Shown one piece after another: positions 5,056 through 5,972 of a stretch of 5,972 bases of DNA. Source of the stretch: Spirochaetes bacterium RIFOXYC1_FULL_54_7. GTDB lineage: Bacteria > Spirochaetota > Spirochaetia > Treponematales > UBA12059. Location of the stretch: positions 12,666 through 18,637 of the forward strand of contig MIBM01000081.1 of NCBI GenBank assembly GCA_001830645.1, in the 5' to 3' direction. Under the pieces are notes generated by a model, which did no database searches, was not told where the DNA came from, and was given only the letters and a program-made list of their open reading frames with translations. The position numbers were made by a program, and so were the translations under genes. Each line of letters opens with the position of its first letter. Position 1 is the first letter of the stretch.

Positions 5056-5841
5056 ATGAGCATTCGTTGGGCTAGTCGTGTACAGGCGATTGCCGATATC
5101 GGGACTGCGCGTAACAATGGTTTTCTTGATGTGCAATTGCCGGTTGAAGCGATCATGGAACTAGGAGACCTTGATTTCGAAGGATTCCGGAAAGACTCAA
5201 CTGCCCTTGGAACTATCTTTGAAGTCTTCGAGGCCCCCTTGCCCAAAGGGGTTCAGATTACAGAACAAGGCTTCAATACCTATCATTGGACCGAATACCT
5301 CGGGGCTGCCCTCAAAAGGCTTTCCATACTGGGTTGCAGGACCCTGGTATGGGGTGACGGGCGTTCCAGGTTGCTGCCTGTCGAAGGAGATGTCTCAACC
5401 GCAAAAGAACATTTCTACCAGTTCATGTTCTTGCTGTGCGGGATGGCTGAAAACTTCGGTATAGAAGTTTGCCTTGAGCCACTGGGACCACGACGTACCA
5501 ATTTCATAAATAGCCTCGACGAGATGAAGGAGTGCGTCTCCTTGATCGACAGAAGCAATCTATCCATGTTGATAAGCCCGCGGGATCTCCATGAGACAGG
5601 TACTGGAATGACGATGCTTCAGGATGCCGGGAACCGAATCCGCCATGTCCATGTGGAGAACCCCACATCTCCGGAAGCTTCGATCCCTCCGGATCCCTCT
5701 GATGGCCAGGATTACCTGTCTTTTTTCAATATCCTACGCAGACTCGACTACTCCGGAGTCATATCTCTCTCGTATGGAGCCACCGCAGCATCTTTAGCAT
5801 ATTGCAGGACGCTTTGGGAGGCAGCAGGCTCGAGCTTATAG
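5056..5841 (+). CDS. Sugar phosphate isomerase/epimerase-like TIM-barrel protein (xylose-isomerase-like superfamily)
   Basis: The 261-residue product has the length and pattern of COG1082/AP-endonuclease-2-type barrels: GIEVCLEPLG (135-144), IRHVHVENP (195-203), SDGQDYLSFFNILRRL (215-230) and YSGVISLS (232-239). These proteins usually bind one divalent metal through Glu, Asp, His and Glu and isomerise, epimerise or dehydrate sugars and polyols; 3-dehydroshikimate dehydratases belong to the same superfamily. Here E141 and H199 are at their places. By my alignment the Asp position is S174 (MLISPRD) and the final Glu is S239, so half the metal site seems lost; D177, H179 or E201 might substitute. 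The start is supported by AAGGAG (5043-5048), which overlaps the aroQ2 stop and lies 7 bases before the ATG. Operon position suggests that its substrate is related to that of the AroQ pair. The precise reaction is unknown. Confidence 0.82.
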   Translation: MSIRWASRVQAIADIGTARNNGFLDVQLPVEAIMELGDLDFEGFRKDSTALGTIFEVFEAPLPKGVQITEQGFNTYHWTEYLGAALKRLSILGCRTLVWGDGRSRLLPVEGDVSTAKEHFYQFMFLLCGMAENFGIEVCLEPLGPRRTNFINSLDEMKECVSLIDRSNLSMLISPRDLHETGTGMTMLQDAGNRIRHVHVENPTSPEASIPPDPSDGQDYLSFFNILRRLDYSGVISLSYGATAASLAYCRTLWEAAGSSL

Positions 5842-5970
5842 GACAGGCTCAACCTGTATTGTGGCGATGTAATTTGTCATGTTAGGGTTCTCCACGTAGG
5901 TGGGAGGTACGATGTCGGCACAGGAACTTGTAGAGTTCACTCGTCCCATCATGGGTCTCTGTGTCACTCC
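5836..5970 (-). CDS. C-terminal end of an unidentified converging gene (5' part outside window)
   Basis: A minus-strand frame is open from the right window edge to a TAA at 5838-5836. It encodes 44 visible residues with an ordinary composition (for example SCADIVPPTYVENPNMTNYI, then ATIQVEPVL). The other two minus-strand frames have stops in this stretch. Its stop lies inside the last codons of the TIM-barrel gene, so the two genes converge and overlap by six bases, with no terminator between them. I do not recognise the family. The call rests on an open frame, plausible composition and gene-dense layout. It could still be chance. Confidence 0.42.
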   Translation of the reverse strand, partial: GVTQRPMMGRVNSTSSCADIVPPTYVENPNMTNYIATIQVEPVL

Positions 5971-5972
5971 GC

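Noticed and set aside
5843..5857. The ACAGG-CTCAA-CCTGT hairpin after the TIM-barrel gene as a terminator
   Set aside because: The stem is only 5 bp, no T run follows on either strand, and it lies inside the open frame of the converging gene.

Overview
This is a bacterial chromosomal window of roughly balanced base composition, with seven protein-coding genes in four groups. No tRNA, rRNA, CRISPR array or insertion sequence is visible. The organism cannot be fixed from the sequence alone. S-layer homology repeats on a surface protein, beside Sec-exported periplasmic-type proteins and Shine-Dalgarno-led operons, suggest an anaerobic diderm (a Sphaerochaeta-like spirochaete is my guess) or a Bacillota relative. 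I hold this loosely.

Layout. (1) Positions 2-1849, plus strand: the 3' part of a large surface protein with SLH repeats, a chitobiase-C-terminal-like module, a complete metallo-beta-lactamase-fold metal site and a C-terminal cadherin-like beta-sandwich. A textbook intrinsic terminator follows. (2) Positions 1983-3531, minus strand: a two-gene operon, DUF1007 periplasmic protein then NicO-type nickel/cobalt permease, with a candidate promoter near 3642-3671. (3) Positions 3691-3924, minus strand: an orphan MoaD/ThiS-type sulfur carrier whose candidate -10 box lies so close to its ATG that the mRNA may be leaderless. (4) Positions 4121-5841, plus strand: a tight three-gene operon. It holds a complete type II 3-dehydroquinate dehydratase, a diverged tandem paralogue lacking key active-site residues, and a sugar-phosphate-isomerase/epimerase-like TIM barrel whose metal site also looks degraded. 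The C-terminal end of an unknown minus-strand gene converges on this operon and overlaps its end by six bases.

The most interesting part is group 4. AroQ1 keeps every catalytic residue I can check. AroQ2 is about 49% identical (hand count, ungapped) and aligns without gaps, but has Phe where the catalytic His belongs and Ser where the inter-subunit Asp belongs. Type II dehydroquinases are dodecamers of trimers, with each active site touching a neighbouring subunit. A mixed AroQ1/AroQ2 assembly, or a new activity on another cyclic polyol or keto-acid, are the two explanations worth testing. The TIM-barrel gene, translated immediately behind, suggests a small pathway rather than plain shikimate synthesis. 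A pair of near-identical palindrome-centred sites flanks the candidate -10 of this operon, so it may be specifically regulated.
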